This document shows, one piece after another, positions 1-10,432 of a DNA stretch of 64,000 bases. The stretch lies in the NCBI GenBank assembly GCA_030581615.1, contig JAKTTT010000008.1, positions 62,001 to 126,000 on the forward strand, in the 5' to 3' direction. Below the pieces are notes generated by a model, which worked only from the letters and a program-made list of their open reading frames with translations, made no database searches and was not told the DNA's origin. A program made the translations under genes and the position numbers. Position 1 is the first letter of the stretch. The number at the start of each line of letters is the position of its first letter. Source of the stretch: Alloascoidea africana (Eukaryota > Ascomycota > Alloascoideomycetes > Alloascoideales > Alloascoideaceae).

Positions 1-390
1 TTTTCCGCTTAATTCCGCAATTCCGCAATTCTGCAATAATTAGGATAAGGAGTAGTTGATGTTTCGGTTCGGGGCAGAAAGATAAACATATAGCATCTAG
101 AGATTAGCCCGTTATCTCCTTGCCTATTACGTTAGAGTGATACACCTAGTCCAGCGGAACTGAACAGCCGAAAAGTCCTGTTCTATTGCTAATCCGGCTA
201 CTTCGCCATGCCATTGCGGCAATTTGCAGAGAATTTGTTCTTCTGCTGCTCGTTAATGTCAATATTTTCCAACCTCCTGCCAAATCCGGGTAACCACCAC
301 AAACCCCCATCGCTCTGGATCATAAAACAGAAACACAAGGCCAGCGACGAAACTTGGAGTGAAAGACACACGACAGCATTTCTGAAAACC
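1..390. other. Region upstream of CDC16
   Basis: No gene is recognised here. The reading frame of the next gene stays open back to an ATG at 208, but residues encoded by 208-390 look unlike a CDC16 N-terminus, so I treat this as leader or promoter DNA. Confidence 0.4.
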
Positions 391-2484
391 ATGAACAACG
401 TCTCAGGAGGTCCTCGACGAAGCCAAAGAATTGCAAACACTCTGTCTGCGCGGCCTGTGTCCCAGCTGAGCACACCAACGGCGTCTTCTTCGTCTCTTCA
501 ACAACAACAACAACAACAACAGTCCATGTTTTCAACGCCGTCCACTGGCGGATTCAGCCCTCATTTAACACACCCAATGGCTCCAAACAGACGAGCCCAC
601 TCGGGCGGTAATTCCCATTCTTTCCTGTCTGTTACTCCAGGCGCCGAGTCCGAAGACGGCAGGAACTTGGAGGATCAAGCGCACATAAGCACAGATCCAC
701 AGCCTCTGTCTCAGGCAGACCGATTGCGGCTCTGGCGCCACGATGCGCTGATACAACATCTGTATAGAACAGCGATATACATTGGAGACAAGGTGCTCGC
801 GCTGACGGGAGACCCCAACGATGCCTTTTGGCTTGCACAGGCACATTACGACAGCGGCAACTACGTGAGAGCGAAACAACTGCTGGATAAAGTGGAAGGT
901 CTGGACAAGAGTGTTTCGTGCCGGTATTTGGCGGCCCTCTGTCTGACAAAGATGAAGAAATGGGAAGAAGCGCTGGAAGTGATTGGCGAAACCAATCCAT
1001 TTCGCCATCCAGATCACTCCAGCTTTGCCTCTGGGTCTGTTGGAGCCCCAGATTCGGCAGCTCAGATCAAAAACCAGGATGGAGGCATCCGGTTGGAGGC
1101 CTCGATCTGCTATCTTCGAGGCCAGATCTTTGCGAACCAAAACAACCTAGACCGAGCCAAAGAGTGCTATAAAGAGGCAGTCCAGGTGGATGTCAAGTGC
1201 TTTGAGGCGTTTGACGAACTGATATCCAACAACTTGTTATCACCGCGGGAAGAATGGGATCTTTTGCAGAGCATTGATTTCAGTACTCTTGATGAGAACG
1301 CCGATCTGGTGAAAGCGTTGTATACCACGCGCCTGGGCAAGTATCTCAAGGTTTCCAAGTACGAAGAGGCCTCTGCACAGCTTAAAGAAGAGTACAGTCT
1401 AGAAACCAATGGCGATTTGAAGCTGAGCAAAGCGGCGCTTCTGTTTAACCAATGTCGATTTGATGACTGTCTAGGTATATGTGAACAAATTCTGGAGCAA
1501 GATTCTTACAAGTTTGACGTTCTGCCGCTATTGATTGCGTGTCTCTACGAGCTTGGGGGCAAAAACAAGCTGTTTCTTTTGGCACACGAGATGGCAGACA
1601 ACTTCCCCAAGGTTGCGATAACATGGCTTGCAGTGGCCACGTATTACATGATGACGGAGAAGATCAAGGAGGCACGGTCTTTTTTCAGCAAGGCTTCTAT
1701 GATGGACCCGTTGATGGTACAGGCCTGGGTTGGATTTGCGCATTCGTTTGCAGCTGAGGGCGAGTACGAGCAAGCGATTTCGGCTTATTCAACGGCTGTG
1801 AGGCTTTTCCCCGGGAGCCATTTGCCCATGCTGTTTTTGGGGATGCAACATTTGGAGATGAGCAGCTATACACTGGCGGAGCAGTACTTGAATGCGAGTT
1901 TGCACGTTTGCAACACAGACCCGCTGGTGTTGAACGAGCTTGGGGTGGTGCACTTTCACAAGAATGAGCTTGCTGACGCGGAGGGTCTGTTTCTAAAGGC
2001 ATTAAAGGTGGCCAAGCAGCTGGATTCGGACCCCAAGGCATGGATATCGATTTACTCGAACCTGGGGCATGCGTACCGGCGGCTAGGCCAGTTTGACAAA
2101 GCGACCAAGTGCTTCGAGTACGTGCTACGGATTTCGCCCAAGGACGCAAACGTGTTTTCTGCGCTGGGGTTGGTGTATCTGAGAACGGGGCGCGTGCACG
2201 AGGCTATCGACAAGTTCAACAACGTGCTAGCGGTGAATCCCAGCGACGCGATTGCGCTGGACCTGCTGAACCGGGCGATGGAGGAGAGCGCGGCGTCGGT
2301 GCGCGGGACTGGGGAGCTGGACCGGCTGTTTGAGAAGTCTGTGCGGGAGAGTGCCGGGGCGCGAGCCGGCCAGGGCCAGAGGAGCCACAGGAGCCACAGG
2401 AGCCACAAACATGAGAACGAGATCGAGATCGAGAGTGAGAGCGAGAGCGAGGAGATGGAACTGGAGATGGAACTAGCAGACTGA
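391..2484 (+). CDS. CDC16: Anaphase-promoting complex subunit Cdc16 (TPR protein)
   Basis: A 697-residue TPR scaffold subunit of the APC/C ubiquitin ligase, which targets cyclins and securin for destruction in the nucleus. The low-complexity N-terminus holds a CAA-encoded run of eight Gln. It is followed by the conserved RLRLWRHDALIQHLYRTA segment and a long array of TPR helices, including DPNDAFWLAQ, KNKLFLLAHEMAD, FPKVAITWLAVATYYM and DPLVLNELGVVHF. These match S. cerevisiae Cdc16 almost block for block. The acidic C-terminus (ESESESEEMELEMELAD) resembles the yeast protein's own acidic end. An in-frame ATG lies at 208. I prefer 391 because the preceding 61 residues look non-conserved, but the longer form cannot be excluded. 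HSV2 follows on the same strand after about 100 bp. Confidence 0.93.
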   Translation: MNNVSGGPRRSQRIANTLSARPVSQLSTPTASSSSLQQQQQQQQSMFSTPSTGGFSPHLTHPMAPNRRAHSGGNSHSFLSVTPGAESEDGRNLEDQAHISTDPQPLSQADRLRLWRHDALIQHLYRTAIYIGDKVLALTGDPNDAFWLAQAHYDSGNYVRAKQLLDKVEGLDKSVSCRYLAALCLTKMKKWEEALEVIGETNPFRHPDHSSFASGSVGAPDSAAQIKNQDGGIRLEASICYLRGQIFANQNNLDRAKECYKEAVQVDVKCFEAFDELISNNLLSPREEWDLLQSIDFSTLDENADLVKALYTTRLGKYLKVSKYEEASAQLKEEYSLETNGDLKLSKAALLFNQCRFDDCLGICEQILEQDSYKFDVLPLLIACLYELGGKNKLFLLAHEMADNFPKVAITWLAVATYYMMTEKIKEARSFFSKASMMDPLMVQAWVGFAHSFAAEGEYEQAISAYSTAVRLFPGSHLPMLFLGMQHLEMSSYTLAEQYLNASLHVCNTDPLVLNELGVVHFHKNELADAEGLFLKALKVAKQLDSDPKAWISIYSNLGHAYRRLGQFDKATKCFEYVLRISPKDANVFSALGLVYLRTGRVHEAIDKFNNVLAVNPSDAIALDLLNRAMEESAASVRGTGELDRLFEKSVRESAGARAGQGQRSHRSHRSHKHENEIEIESESESEEMELEMELAD

Positions 2485-2587
2485 TATCGCAAATACACCC
2501 GTGCGCCCTCGTCCACATTCCCACCGCAGCAGTGACCAGAAGAGCAGAACAGCAGAACCGAACAGGGCAGAGCCGGGCAGAGCAGAC

Positions 2588-4282
2588 ATGATGATGCGTA
2601 GGCCCATTAGCGAATACGCGGGCGCGGGGGACCACCGCCTGCTACATGTGTCGTTCAACCAGGACCAGCAGTGCTTTGCGCTGGGCACGGAGAACGGCTT
2701 TCGTGTGTACAACACAGACCCCATGGAGCTCAAGGTCAGGAGAGAGTTCCACCAGCGATCAGGCTCGCAATCGCAATCGCAGTTGCAGTCGCAGTTGCAG
2801 TCACAGTCACAGTCACCGGAGGGGGGAGCGGATCCCAATTTGGCCATGGGCTCGTCTTCGCCGTCAGTTGGAACAGCTGGAGCAGCAGCAACAGCCGGGA
2901 CAGGGGCAGGGACAGGGACACGGGCCGGCAAAAAGGGTGGGATTGGCATTGTGACGATGCTCTACAGAACCAACTATCTTGCTCTGGTCGGAGGAGGACG
3001 GAACCCGCAGTACCCTGAAAACAAGTTGATAATCTGGGATGATCTCAAGAAGAAGGAATCGCTTGCGCTGGAGTTTTTTAGTCCGATTCTCAACGTGCTG
3101 TTATCCAGAACGCGAATCATTGTGGTTCTCAAGAACAAGATATTCATCTACGCGTTTTCCATTCCGCCGCGACTCATTGTCAGCTACGAGACTTTTGACA
3201 ATTGCCATGGAACGGTGGCGCTCAGCTACGGGATCGGAGGCGGTGGCGCCTCCAGTGCTGGAACTGGAACTAGCACTGGCACTGGCACTGGCACTGGCAG
3301 CAGGGGCCAGGTCAAGACAGCGGCAGCAACAGGCACAACATCAGGAGGAACAACAGCGACAGCAGCGGCCTCGCCATCGTCACACATTCTGGCGTTCCCC
3401 AGCATAACCGAGGGCCAGATCCAGCTGGTGGACATTTCGCCCAGGGGTCAGGAACGCAATCTGATCAGCATCATCCGCGCCCACAAGTCTGCGATTCGAT
3501 GTCTTGCGATCAACAAGAGCGGCACGATGGTTGCGAGCGCGAGCGAGACGGGGACGATAATCCGAATCCACTCGACGGTGACCACGTCGCTGCTGTACGA
3601 GTTTAGACGAGGGCTAGACCGAGCGGTGATCTACTCGATGAGCTTCAGTCCGCTGGGCACGCGGCTGGCGGTGCTGAGCGACAAGGGCACGCTGCACATC
3701 TACAACATTGATCTCAGCGTGGAAAGCAGCGGCTCCAGCTCTGCGGGCAGGACCGGCGAGGATCGCGAGAGCGCAAGAGCGAGCGGCTCTGGGTACGAGG
3801 AAGAGGTTGCGGACATTTCAGGGTCCGGGCCTGCCTACAACAAGCACCATCTACTGAACAAGATCCCGCTGCTGCCGCGGTACTTTTCGTCGACGTGGTC
3901 GTTCTGCTCGATCCGCGTGGACGAGCACCACGGGCATGGGCACGGGCACCATGGGCATGGGTCCCACGGTGCGACGGGCAGTCCGGGGTCGTCGACGGGC
4001 GGTGGTGACGCTGGCGGGAGCAGCGCTGGAGGAGGGAGCGACCGGGGCACGCTGGGGTGGAGCTCGGAGGACTCTGTGATCATCGTGTGGAGGCGGCAGC
4101 GCAAGTGGGAGAAGTACGTGATCATTGAGAAGGAGCAGCCTGAGCGGCGGCGGCGAGGCTCGACGGCAGTTCCAGCAGCACCAACTGGACCCAGCACTGG
4201 GTCCACTGGACCCAGTGCTGGACCCGCTGGAGGAGTTGTGTGGGAGCTCGTGCGCGAGGGCTGGCGCAGCTTCGGCGACTGA
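2588..4282 (+). CDS. HSV2: PROPPIN Hsv2, phosphoinositide-binding WD-repeat protein
   Basis: A 564-residue beta-propeller that binds PI3P and PI(3,5)P2 and acts in micronucleophagy and autophagy at endosomal or vacuolar membranes. The start at 2588 (MMMRRPISE) aligns with the S. cerevisiae Hsv2 start (MDVRRPIRE). An in-frame ATG at 2501 falls in non-conserved leader. Diagnostic blocks are SFNQDQQCFALGTENGFR, YRTNYLALVGGG, NKLIIWDDL, the lipid-binding FRRG motif at about residues 339-342, and the C-terminal WELVREGWR. It is about 115 residues longer than S. cerevisiae Hsv2. The excess sits in loops made of Ser-Gln, Gly-Thr, His-Gly and Thr-Gly-Pro-Ser repeats. The DNA here is GC-rich. It lies between CDC16 and SDS3 on the same strand with short gaps. 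Confidence 0.92.
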   Translation: MMMRRPISEYAGAGDHRLLHVSFNQDQQCFALGTENGFRVYNTDPMELKVRREFHQRSGSQSQSQLQSQLQSQSQSPEGGADPNLAMGSSSPSVGTAGAAATAGTGAGTGTRAGKKGGIGIVTMLYRTNYLALVGGGRNPQYPENKLIIWDDLKKKESLALEFFSPILNVLLSRTRIIVVLKNKIFIYAFSIPPRLIVSYETFDNCHGTVALSYGIGGGGASSAGTGTSTGTGTGTGSRGQVKTAAATGTTSGGTTATAAASPSSHILAFPSITEGQIQLVDISPRGQERNLISIIRAHKSAIRCLAINKSGTMVASASETGTIIRIHSTVTTSLLYEFRRGLDRAVIYSMSFSPLGTRLAVLSDKGTLHIYNIDLSVESSGSSSAGRTGEDRESARASGSGYEEEVADISGSGPAYNKHHLLNKIPLLPRYFSSTWSFCSIRVDEHHGHGHGHHGHGSHGATGSPGSSTGGGDAGGSSAGGGSDRGTLGWSSEDSVIIVWRRQRKWEKYVIIEKEQPERRRRGSTAVPAAPTGPSTGSTGPSAGPAGGVVWELVREGWRSFGD

Positions 4283-4343
4283 GCGCACACACCCGGACGC
4301 CTGGCATATAGCCCTCCGTAGCGAATACTAGAGCTTCACCATC

Positions 4344-6338
4344 ATGCCTTCGCACCCCGGCCTGGCCACGCTGCGAGACGAGGACCCGGCCGTGGCCAGC
4401 CTGGTCTCCCGGCTGCTCGCGGGCCTGGGCGCCATCGACCACGCCGACTTTGCCCCGGACCCGGCCGTTTCCACCGCAGACAACGCCGTCGCGCTCGTGC
4501 TCGCCATGATTCGCGACAGAGACCGCCAGCGCACCCAGCGCAGCCAGAGCCAGAGCCAGAGCCAGAGCGCCCCTGGGCCCCCAAACACAAACACAAACAC
4601 GAACACGAACGCCACGGGCCTGGGCAACCAGCGACTGCCGCCTCTTCCGACCGTCAGTCCGCTGAGAACCGCGACGGGGGCTCCTGAGCAGGAGCCCCAG
4701 TCCCAGTCCCAGTCCCAGTCCCAGCTCCAGCTCCAGCCCCAACCTCAACTCCAACTCCCGCACCGCAGCGAGTCCAGCTCCATCATCAAAAACGCAAGCG
4801 CAGAGATAACCTTTGCAAACGGGAACAAACGAGAGAAACGGAGACAGCAGCTGGCACGCAACTACCAGCTGCTCAACAGCCATTTCAGGTTCAATAGAAC
4901 TCAGCTGTTCAGAGCAAAGTCCAACGTACTCCAAGCAAGGCTGAACAAGCTGCTGGACGTGGACAGAGCAACCTTCATGGACCCTGCAAACGAGGGCGTG
5001 CGACTGCTAGAGGCCCCGCCCGACCCACAGCTCGTTGCCGCCGGCCTCGGCCTCGGCCTGGGCATGGCCATGGCCAACGCGGACCAGGACCAGGACCAGG
5101 ACCAGGACCAAGACCAGGACCTCGAGTACGCAGAGTGCCTGGCCGACATTGAAGAGAACAGAGACCAGGAGCTGCTGCGACTGCTGCTTTGGCGCAACTA
5201 CCTGCTGGACACCTACGTGCAAGAATACGAGGAAGCCGTTTCCCACTCCCACCGCGCAAAGCTCGAGATTCTGCAAAACAGAAAAGAGATCTTCAAAACC
5301 GTGTTGGAGCACCAGGCGAAAACAATGCAAACCGACAAGAAACTGCTCGATATCTCCAGCTCAAGAGCCCACCTTTTGCTCTCGGGCTTTGGCACTGGCA
5401 ACATTGAGCAGAGCTACCTGGCCACTAGACGCTCAACTGGCTCCGCCATGCCCAACGGCTCCTCTTCGCTTACCAACACTTCGAGGACGCATTTCTCGGC
5501 CCAGAATCAAAATACCTCCTTGGACACCACCAGCGGTAGCGATTACGAAAGCGCGTCTCTGGCTGTCCCGCGCCGCAGCTCCCGGAAACGGACCCTCCTG
5601 GATGAAAATGAAAATGAAAACGAAAACGAAAACGAGAATGATATGGGTCTGAACCTCAGACTTAACCTCGGGCTCAACCTGGATGTAAACACAGGTCTCA
5701 GCTCGAATGCAAGCGATTCAAATTCAAATACACAGAAATCTCCACAGCGCTATTCCGCCAGGAAAAGACACTTCAAGAGACCCCGCGGTGGTAATCCTTT
5801 GGCACAGACATCAAGCTCGAGATATTCGGGTCAACCGACCATCTCTTCAGACGATCTCGGCTCCCTTTGGACCATTTTGGGATCCACAGACGGATCCAAA
5901 AATGTCTGTCTCGACCTGTCCGATTCCACAAAAGCTGGTGACAGTTACAACGATGGAGTAGGATCTTCATCAGCGGCTGTTAAAGCAGCCGCTGGCGCTG
6001 CTACTGGTGTCGCCTTTTCTGGGAGCATAGGACCTGGCAGTGGAGAGTTTACGAATGGAACCAGAAAGACGAAAAGATATCGACGCTCGGCTTTGCTGGG
6101 CAGCACGGCAGGTGGGAGTACCATCAACAGTGGAAATGTCAGTGGAGGGGGAGGAGGACCAATTGGTCCTGGTCCAGGCCAAAGTAGTCTTGGTCTAAGC
6201 AGCCAGGATGAAGCGAAAAGAGGTTCAGCTGCAATAACCAAAATTACAAAACACTATATATCGCCAAGCGGTGCGAGCCAAGAGGAGGTCGATGCCGATT
6301 GGGAATTGTTGAAGGATCTAGTCAAGAGGAACAAATAA
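4344..6338 (+). CDS. SDS3: Sds3-like subunit of the Rpd3L histone deacetylase complex
   Basis: A 664-residue protein with an Sds3-type coiled coil between about residues 160 and 335. It opens with NKREKRRQQLARNYQLLN, has the central LADIEENRDQELLRLLLWRN segment, and ends near TDKKLLDIS. These parallel S. cerevisiae Sds3 (SRKDKRRFNIESKVNKIYQNF; DLEEERDLELVRLRLFEEY; EERLLMDV). In that family the coil holds the Sin3-Rpd3 corepressor together in the nucleus. The C-terminal VDADWELLKDLVK also resembles the Sds3 tail. It is roughly twice the usual length. The extra sequence is low complexity: Gln-Ser, Asn-Thr, Asp-Gln and Glu-Asn repeats, then Ser/Gly-rich stretches. It ends about 70 bp from the convergent COX23 3' end. 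Dep1 is the nearest alternative but fits less well. Confidence 0.8.
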   Translation: MPSHPGLATLRDEDPAVASLVSRLLAGLGAIDHADFAPDPAVSTADNAVALVLAMIRDRDRQRTQRSQSQSQSQSAPGPPNTNTNTNTNATGLGNQRLPPLPTVSPLRTATGAPEQEPQSQSQSQSQLQLQPQPQLQLPHRSESSSIIKNASAEITFANGNKREKRRQQLARNYQLLNSHFRFNRTQLFRAKSNVLQARLNKLLDVDRATFMDPANEGVRLLEAPPDPQLVAAGLGLGLGMAMANADQDQDQDQDQDQDLEYAECLADIEENRDQELLRLLLWRNYLLDTYVQEYEEAVSHSHRAKLEILQNRKEIFKTVLEHQAKTMQTDKKLLDISSSRAHLLLSGFGTGNIEQSYLATRRSTGSAMPNGSSSLTNTSRTHFSAQNQNTSLDTTSGSDYESASLAVPRRSSRKRTLLDENENENENENENDMGLNLRLNLGLNLDVNTGLSSNASDSNSNTQKSPQRYSARKRHFKRPRGGNPLAQTSSSRYSGQPTISSDDLGSLWTILGSTDGSKNVCLDLSDSTKAGDSYNDGVGSSSAAVKAAAGAATGVAFSGSIGPGSGEFTNGTRKTKRYRRSALLGSTAGGSTINSGNVSGGGGGPIGPGPGQSSLGLSSQDEAKRGSAAITKITKHYISPSGASQEEVDADWELLKDLVKRNK

Positions 6339-6408
6339 TAATCGGGGAGAAGAGGGTTGTTTATTTACATTTATAATGCCATTATTACGTGTGTTGATTC
6401 ATTCATAT

Positions 6409-6887
6409 TTACCAAATGCGACCTTGTGTTCGATCTTCCGTTCTCGCATTCAACTAAACATGTCCAGAGTTAGCAAATTTAGTAGTACAAGTATGTGGGG
6501 CCCAACTTTTGATACAAACCCATTCTTTTTTACACTCGCGGTAAGCTTTAAAATACTCCATACATAGGTCCCGATCGAAATTGTTTCTCTCCATACACTT
6601 CAAACTCATCCGAGCCGATTCCTGGCATGGGTCATAATACTGTGATGCCTGTTTTCTATAATCAATACCAACTTTTCCGTTTAGAAAAGCCAAAACTAAA
6701 GTTGTAAAACCACCTGGACTTACCCAATAAATGCCCTCTTGTGAGACTCTGCACTGGGCCTATCAGGATAATACTGATACTCAGAAGCCTTATCCGATTT
6801 CGTAAAATTCACTTTCGTCTTGTTTGTTTCTACAGTCGTGTCATCTCCACCATCCACATTTTGATTTGACTTGGACTCTGAAGACAT
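6409..6887 (-). CDS. COX23: Mitochondrial twin CX9C protein Cox23 (three exons)
   Basis: A small intermembrane-space protein needed for cytochrome c oxidase copper handling or assembly. I place exons at 6724-6887, 6520-6655 and 6409-6453, giving 114 residues. The product has KVNFTK and YQYYPDRPS near the N-terminus, then two CX9C helices ([11 protein letters not shown] and [11 protein letters not shown]), matching S. cerevisiae Cox23. Intron 1 (6656-6723, 68 nt) runs from GTAAGT to TATAG. Intron 2 (6454-6519, 66 nt) begins GTTTGT, has GCTAAC near its end, and stops at TTTAG. Removing it restores KKEWLNAR, which matches KKQWLAAR in S. cerevisiae. If intron 2 is retained, the frame stays open for 21 codons and ends in a TAG formed at the acceptor. 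NCS2 starts divergently 201 bp away. Confidence 0.85.
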
Positions 6888-7088
6888 GTTCTGTAATCTT
6901 GTCTTGTCTTTGTAACTCTTCTATTCGCTCGCACCACCACCACCACCCTGTTGAACATTTCTTGAGGGTGTATGGGTGTTACCCATGATGTCCTGGCAGC
7001 CATGTCGGCTCCGGGTAACACAGCATCATGTTGAAGAAAAATTCTGATCTTTGCAAAAACCAGTTTTTTTTTGGATTCAAGATCAGAA

Positions 7089-8498
7089 ATGACAAATACA
7101 GATGCTCAGATATGTGATAGATGTCACAAGGCAGAGTATATTTTGATATCCCGGAAGCAAAAGTTTTGCAAGTAAGTAGAACTCTCCTCCCAATGTACCA
7201 ACTTTTTACTAACTTGTACTTGAAAAAGAGACTGTTTTCTTCGATATCTACGTTTAAAACAACACAAAAAGTTGAATGATTTTAAAGTCGATTACAAAAC
7301 AGGTGGTTCTGGTCCAACAGCACCTCCCCGACTACTTCTCCCTCTTTCCCTGGGTCCTTCCTCATTATCACTACTAGATATGATGGTGAATCTTATGGAA
7401 GAGCAGAAAAGACTACACAGGGGTAGAACTGGATTTTCTGTGTCTGCTTTGGTGATTGATGTTTCCGGTGTGATACCACTAAAGCAAAATGTGTCTGGTG
7501 TTGTTGAATCACTGAAGAATAAATACATTACAGAAGATCAAATCAACAGATGTGATTGCAAAGATGTTGTGTTTAAAGTACTGGATGCCGAATCCTTTTT
7601 CACAAACAAATCACAGGTTGAGAATCTCCAAAAGATTCACATACATGGGAATGCTGTATTTGGACAAGACTTGGAAACCCCGGAGATTGCAAACATGAAG
7701 CATTTTTTTGCAAATTGTGTTAGTCGAACAAGTCAACAGGATCTACTCGAGATAATCACAAACTCTTTAATCCATCAATATGCACAAGATCATGGAATCG
7801 AGACAATTGTATGGGGCCAAAACATTACAAGTCTTGCAGAATCGGTAATATCCATGACTTCACAAGGAAGAGGTAATGCAATTCCTCATCGTCTACTGGA
7901 TACCAAAGGGTCCCATGAACTTCAACACATTCGACCTCTAGATTCTATCCTACAATCCGAGATTATGGAATATTGTAACTTGCAAGATCTTCACCATTAC
8001 GTTGTAGCACCACTGGATCCAACTCCCGAATTGTCCAGATCCATGTCTATAAAAGAATTGTCCAAAAAATATTTCGAAAACATAGAGGCTGGATTCCCAG
8101 GAATAGTCTCCACCGTGGTAAGAACCGTGAACAAACTTACGGACCCTACACCCAAATTTTCAAATTCCGACACTTCAGCAACCAAAAAATGTCAAATATG
8201 TAGATCACTAATCCATTCCGATCCATCTTCCTGGATGTCAAAAATTACGGTGAATGAACCAGCAATGCCAGAATCTGAGGAGGAACAACGACTTTTCGAT
8301 ATGTACCGTGATAGTGCAAGCAAACCTGAAAACCAAAATGCAACTGAATTGGAAACTTGCTACGGATGTTTTGTCACTTTACAAGGCACAAAAATACACG
8401 ACGATGGAAACGGTCTTGCTTGGCCAATGTACAATTCTCAAACTGCAGAACCACACCGTGCAAACAAATCTGAGATTCTCGACACTTATCTCCTATAG
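7089..8498 (+). CDS. NCS2: Cytoplasmic tRNA 2-thiolation protein 2 (Ncs2/Ctu2), two exons
   Basis: A partner of Ncs6 in the Urm1-dependent thiolation of the wobble uridine in tRNAs for Lys, Glu and Gln. Exon 1 is 7089-7171 and exon 2 is 7229-8498, giving 450 residues. The 57-nt intron runs from GTAAGTAG, has an exact TACTAAC branch site, and ends AAAAAG. Joining makes the N-terminal zinc-site pattern CDRCHKAEYILISRKQKFCKDCF, here described by its cysteines: CxxC followed by CxxC. Conserved blocks include GFSVSALVIDVS and the C-terminal CQICRSLI and CYGCFVTL cysteine pairs. The C-terminus is cysteine-paired and ends IHDDGNGLAWPMYN. The start codon was chosen because it precedes the cysteine site without any open frame further upstream. 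Length is close to S. cerevisiae Ncs2 (493). Confidence 0.9.
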
Positions 8499-8538
8499 AA
8501 CAAGAAAAACACAAAGAAAACACTAAACAGATTTTTCT

Positions 8539-10273
8539 TTATCCCTTATGCTCAACAACACTGGTCACCAAATTTCCGTCCTTGCCGATGGTATGTTTCA
8601 ATTGTTCAGGAACAGGCGTTTCGGTGAAATCACCAGTCTCCTCATCAGGAACATTCACATTCAGACCTGTAGACTGTGAAGTGAAAATCTCCGTCCCCAA
8701 TGATTTCTCTCCAAGGTAAATCTGACCGCCATCACTGTTATCGATCGAAATCAGTGGTAATGTTCCAGTGGTCTGGATTCCAAAACTCTTACACTTGATA
8801 ACATCAATCCCCGAAAGCAATGTGTCCACAACAAGCCCGCATTTGATGCAATTGCTCAAAGAAATGGCATTAACTTTGCCCTTCACCTGAATAGTTGAAT
8901 TAACACAGTTCTCAATAAAAATTCCGTGGTTCATTTCTCCATCAATTATAATCTCATGGTCGTTTTCAAAGTTTTCAACAAACCACTTGGAACCTTCCAA
9001 TTCTTTCCTTGCAGGCTTCTTCTTCTTTTGGGACAGACTTCCGGGCTTCTTGGGTGGAACAGGTCTCTTTTGTCCTCCTGTAGATGCTGCATGAGCTCCT
9101 TGGGCTCTCAGAGCCGGGTTCTTGTGTGTCATTTGGCTCTTGTCAACTTTCTTCAGACTGGCTGTGATGGCTTCTCCTTTGTTCAACTCTGCAAACACTG
9201 CGTTAATGCCTCCTCCATCTGCGGACTTGGAGGATTCATCCACCTCAAATATTGTGGCAGGAGGCATTGGTGGCGGCGGCGGTGGCGGGGGAGGACCACC
9301 AGTGCCACCAGCCGGAGGAGCTGAAGGAGCTGAAGCTGGGACAGACGATTTGGTAGATTTTAGTGCCTCTTCTAAAGAAACGCCCGAGCTGTTCCACGAT
9401 GGCCCAGTTACGTGAAACTCCTTGACATAGCTCTTCAATCCGTTAAAAATCTGTAAAAACTTTTGAGCCCACTCAACCTGGGACTTGTCCGAGTCTTTGA
9501 GGTCTTTAATCACCCTGTTGGCGTAGAACTGGGCTGCATCTTTGTAATCTGTGATATAGGACACTGGCCTTTCAGTACAAACCCATCCAATTGTAGGGAT
9601 TCCCTCCGCAACAGTGCTCAAATGGTTGAAAAACTTGGAAGTTCTATTCTTTTCCTTTATCGAAATGACCGACTCAATGGTGACGTTCAAGGGCTTCAAG
9701 CTTTCTGCAAACACAGCACTGGAATTGCCGGGTTTCTTGGCCTTGCCAACCAAGACCAAAAAGTGACGAAGCAGCTTGAAGGCCTTTTCGACAAGCGAGA
9801 CCTGCTCCTTCACAATTGGATCAAGCCCCTGCGATGACTTGACAAAGGGCACGATGTACTCGTCAAAAAAGATGTCGTAGCCTTTTATACTGGCTGGCAC
9901 CACTTCCTCAGGCTCCTGGGCCGCCTGCGAAGCCTGGGGAGCCTGGACACTCGCTGAATCGGCACCAGCAGCAGCAGCGGCAACCAGTGGAGTCGGCGAC
10001 TGGGAGAGCGATGCTGAATTGTTCGCACCGACTTGCTCTTTTTCACGAGCCACCTGCTCTTGGAAGATTGTCACGTCTTCCAACCGAGAAGTGGCAGCTT
10101 CCAGCCTAGATCCAGAGTTAGTCCCTATTGCCACACACACCTGCCTCTGCCTTCTCGTCACTGCCACAATTGGTAACGCCAATTGGCCTCCCAAGAACGC
10201 CAAACAGCACATACCTCTTTAGAAGTGTCAGAAGATTGTATCCCTGGATCGGGGGGTTGTTTTTGTCCGCCAT
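8539..10273 (-). CDS. SRV2: Adenylyl cyclase-associated protein (CAP/Srv2), two exons
   Basis: An actin-monomer recycling protein that also binds adenylyl cyclase. Exon 1 is 10215-10273 and exon 2 is 8539-10105, giving 541 residues. The 109-nt intron runs from GTATGT through an ACTAAC branch site to CTAG. Joining yields IQGYNLLTLLKR followed by LEAATSRLEDVTIFQ, the expected coiled-coil N-terminus. Next comes the helical CAP-N domain, then a proline run (PPPPPPPP) of profilin-binding type. A WH2-like segment (AELNKGEAITASLKKV) follows. The C-terminal beta-helix CARP domain begins near KWFVENFEND. The gene starts 159 bp from the divergent ARP5. Length is similar to S. cerevisiae Srv2 (526). Confidence 0.93.
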
Positions 10274-10432
10274 GGCTGTTTGCTTCTGGAGAAGGAGTAG
10301 CCAAAAGAGGCCACGCCACTTGGCTTGGAGCCGCCGAGTTACCCGGCACCAGTCCCAGTTTTCGCCTCGCCCGTTCTCCAACATCGACTTCAGGGCAAAA
10401 GAAAGCGGAAAGAGAGCGCAATCTGCCTCAGC

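Noticed and set aside
208-390. Upstream start for CDC16
   Set aside because: The extra 61 residues show no conservation that I can recall, and 391 gives a natural N-terminus. It remains possible.
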